This document shows, piece by piece, positions 62,881 to 64,000 of a DNA stretch of 64,000 bases. Location: NCBI GenBank assembly GCA_009760855.2, contig WPIO01000036.1:2160001-2224000 (forward strand). Direction: 5' to 3'. The stretch is from Cristatella mucedo. Lineage: Eukaryota > Bryozoa > Phylactolaemata > Cristatellidae. The position numbers were made by a program, and so were the translations under genes. Below the pieces are notes generated by a model. That model was not told the DNA's origin, ran no database searches, and saw only the letters and a program-made list of their open reading frames with translations. Position 1 is the stretch's first letter; each line of letters begins with the position of its first letter.

Positions 62881-64000
62881 TTATGTAAGCACGCCTATCT
62901 AAGTTGTTATATATATTAATGGTCAGTGCTGACGACGCTGACTGTCACGTTATGGTAGGTTCGCTCTTTAGACTACATTGTAATGAGGTCAGGTTTTTCT
63001 ATTGATATGTTCAGGTATTTTTGCCCTGCCGTGGCCTGCTGACGTTGGCGACCGCATGTGCATCACGGCGGAACTTTGGGCGGAATTCGCTGCAGCTACT
63101 CGAGGTGCAGGTTACATTAGAAAATGTCGATGCGTAGGATGAGCTCCATCTATGTGTTCAGTGCTTTATGATCTTAATTGAGACGACGGAGCAGAAGCTG
63201 GTAGTAGTCGCGACGAGGACTGCATCCTTTGATAGTCCGAGAGAGTCATGCCTGACTACCAAATGAGGGAAACATGCGTGTGATTTAAGAAGTTTTTATT
63301 GAAGAAAGATTAAAGCTGGGAGCAGTCGCATTAGGCAATGTGGATGCCTCAGCAGCAGCGACGGCTATGAGAAAGTAATCTCTATATATGGTAGCTAACT
63401 GGCCTTGAGACCGGATGAAGATGTTGGTGGTTCATCGCGAGAATATGCGGTTCCTGATAGGTTGATTGTCTGCAGCAGGCTCCGGGTCCACTAGCTAGCG
63501 ATCTTTGCCTCTTTCAAAGGCCAGGGCATCCCCGCTTCATGCAACAAGGGCTGTAGTACTGTCACTCCCGGCTAGATGTACCATGGCGCCGCCGCCCGGC
63601 TTTACCCGTCCGTGATCTTTATCCGTCCGTGACCTTTTGACGATGGTACGACCGATCGTCTACTCGCCCATCCTGGTCCGAAGGTGGTGCCTTGCCGCCG
63701 CCCTCGATAGAAGTGTCACATACCGACGACCTGATCTCCGTTTCAAGATGACTGAAGGTGCTAAAAAATAATCAATATTTGCACATTTGCACCAGCAGCC
63801 ATATACTCAGCTCCCAATGGCTGCACAGCCGACCGACCGACGAACCTTGCTATAAGGGCTCCAGCATCGCCGGTGGTTCACCAACAACAGGGCCTCCCAC
63901 GATTACAGAGCCAAACACGACCCGCACGGTCGCTGACCGGGCAGCGCCACCTCCTTTTCATTTTCAAGGTTGCAGATTTTGTTTCACGAGGTGGTCTACA
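62881..64000. other. No gene recognised to the right edge
   Basis: Moderately GC-rich towards the end. CAATAAAAACTTC on the minus strand (near 63300) and TGTCACTCCCGGC at 63559 hint at an LTR-like sequence, but I cannot find paired ends or coding parts. Confidence 0.3.

Noticed and set aside
63540-63725. LTR retrotransposon end (TGTCACTCCCGGC, TGTCACATACCG)
   Set aside because: No paired LTR, primer-binding site or coding parts in the window.

Overview
This window is animal nuclear DNA. Protein-coding information is split into short exons with GT-AG introns, intergenic and intronic space is filled with non-LTR retrotransposon (LINE) debris, tRNA-derived SINEs, two DNA transposons and long microsatellites, and there are no operons or ribosome-binding sites. 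The host cannot be named from the sequence. The repeat content and the duplicated, intron-rich ornithine decarboxylase genes suggest an invertebrate, but that is a weak inference.

The only host genes I can support are two ornithine decarboxylase (ODC) paralogs, tandem and head to tail on the minus strand. Copy 2 (43525 down to 29182) is complete in seven exons that join into one 446-residue reading frame. Copy 1 (7401 down past base 1) shows its first four exons and runs off the left edge. Exons 1-4 have exactly the same lengths in both copies (105, 97, 77 and 173 bp) and the same splice phases, so they come from a gene duplication. Copy 1 keeps the lysine equivalent to human Lys69, which holds the PLP cofactor. 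Copy 2 has serine there and carries further changes in the PLP phosphate-binding loops and the AEPGR motif, although its frame is intact. It therefore looks like a catalytically dead ODC paralog, possibly a regulator analogous to antizyme inhibitor. This is the most interesting item in the window.

The rest is mobile DNA. LINE family 1 (L2/CR1-like, with a hairpin 3' tail ending in ATT repeats) is present in about twenty pieces on both strands. LINE family 2 (endonuclease + RT, different 3' tail) is present in about ten; its best copy is 32640-35600 and contains an in-frame 39-bp minisatellite. tRNA-derived SINE S1 shares the 3' hairpin of LINE family 1. A second SINE, S2, has clear A/B-box-like sequences. 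A hAT transposon (16220-18924, 8-bp target duplication) sits inside a LINE. A Mutator-like element (about 46466-49017) with a FLYWCH-type transposase relic has inverted arrays of about 16-bp units at its ends. A 2.28-kb segment just upstream of ODC copy 1 (7609-9891) is repeated almost perfectly at 12891-15174.

Layout: 1-7.4 kb, ODC copy 1 with repeats in its introns; 7.6-15.2 kb, the near-identical duplication and LINEs; 15.2-21.5 kb, LINEs with the nested hAT; 23-27 kb, LINE/SINE mosaic; 28-28.6 kb, an unexplained CpG-rich block; 29.2-43.5 kb, ODC copy 2 with repeats in its introns; 43.7-64 kb, repeats, the Mutator-like element and unassigned sequence.
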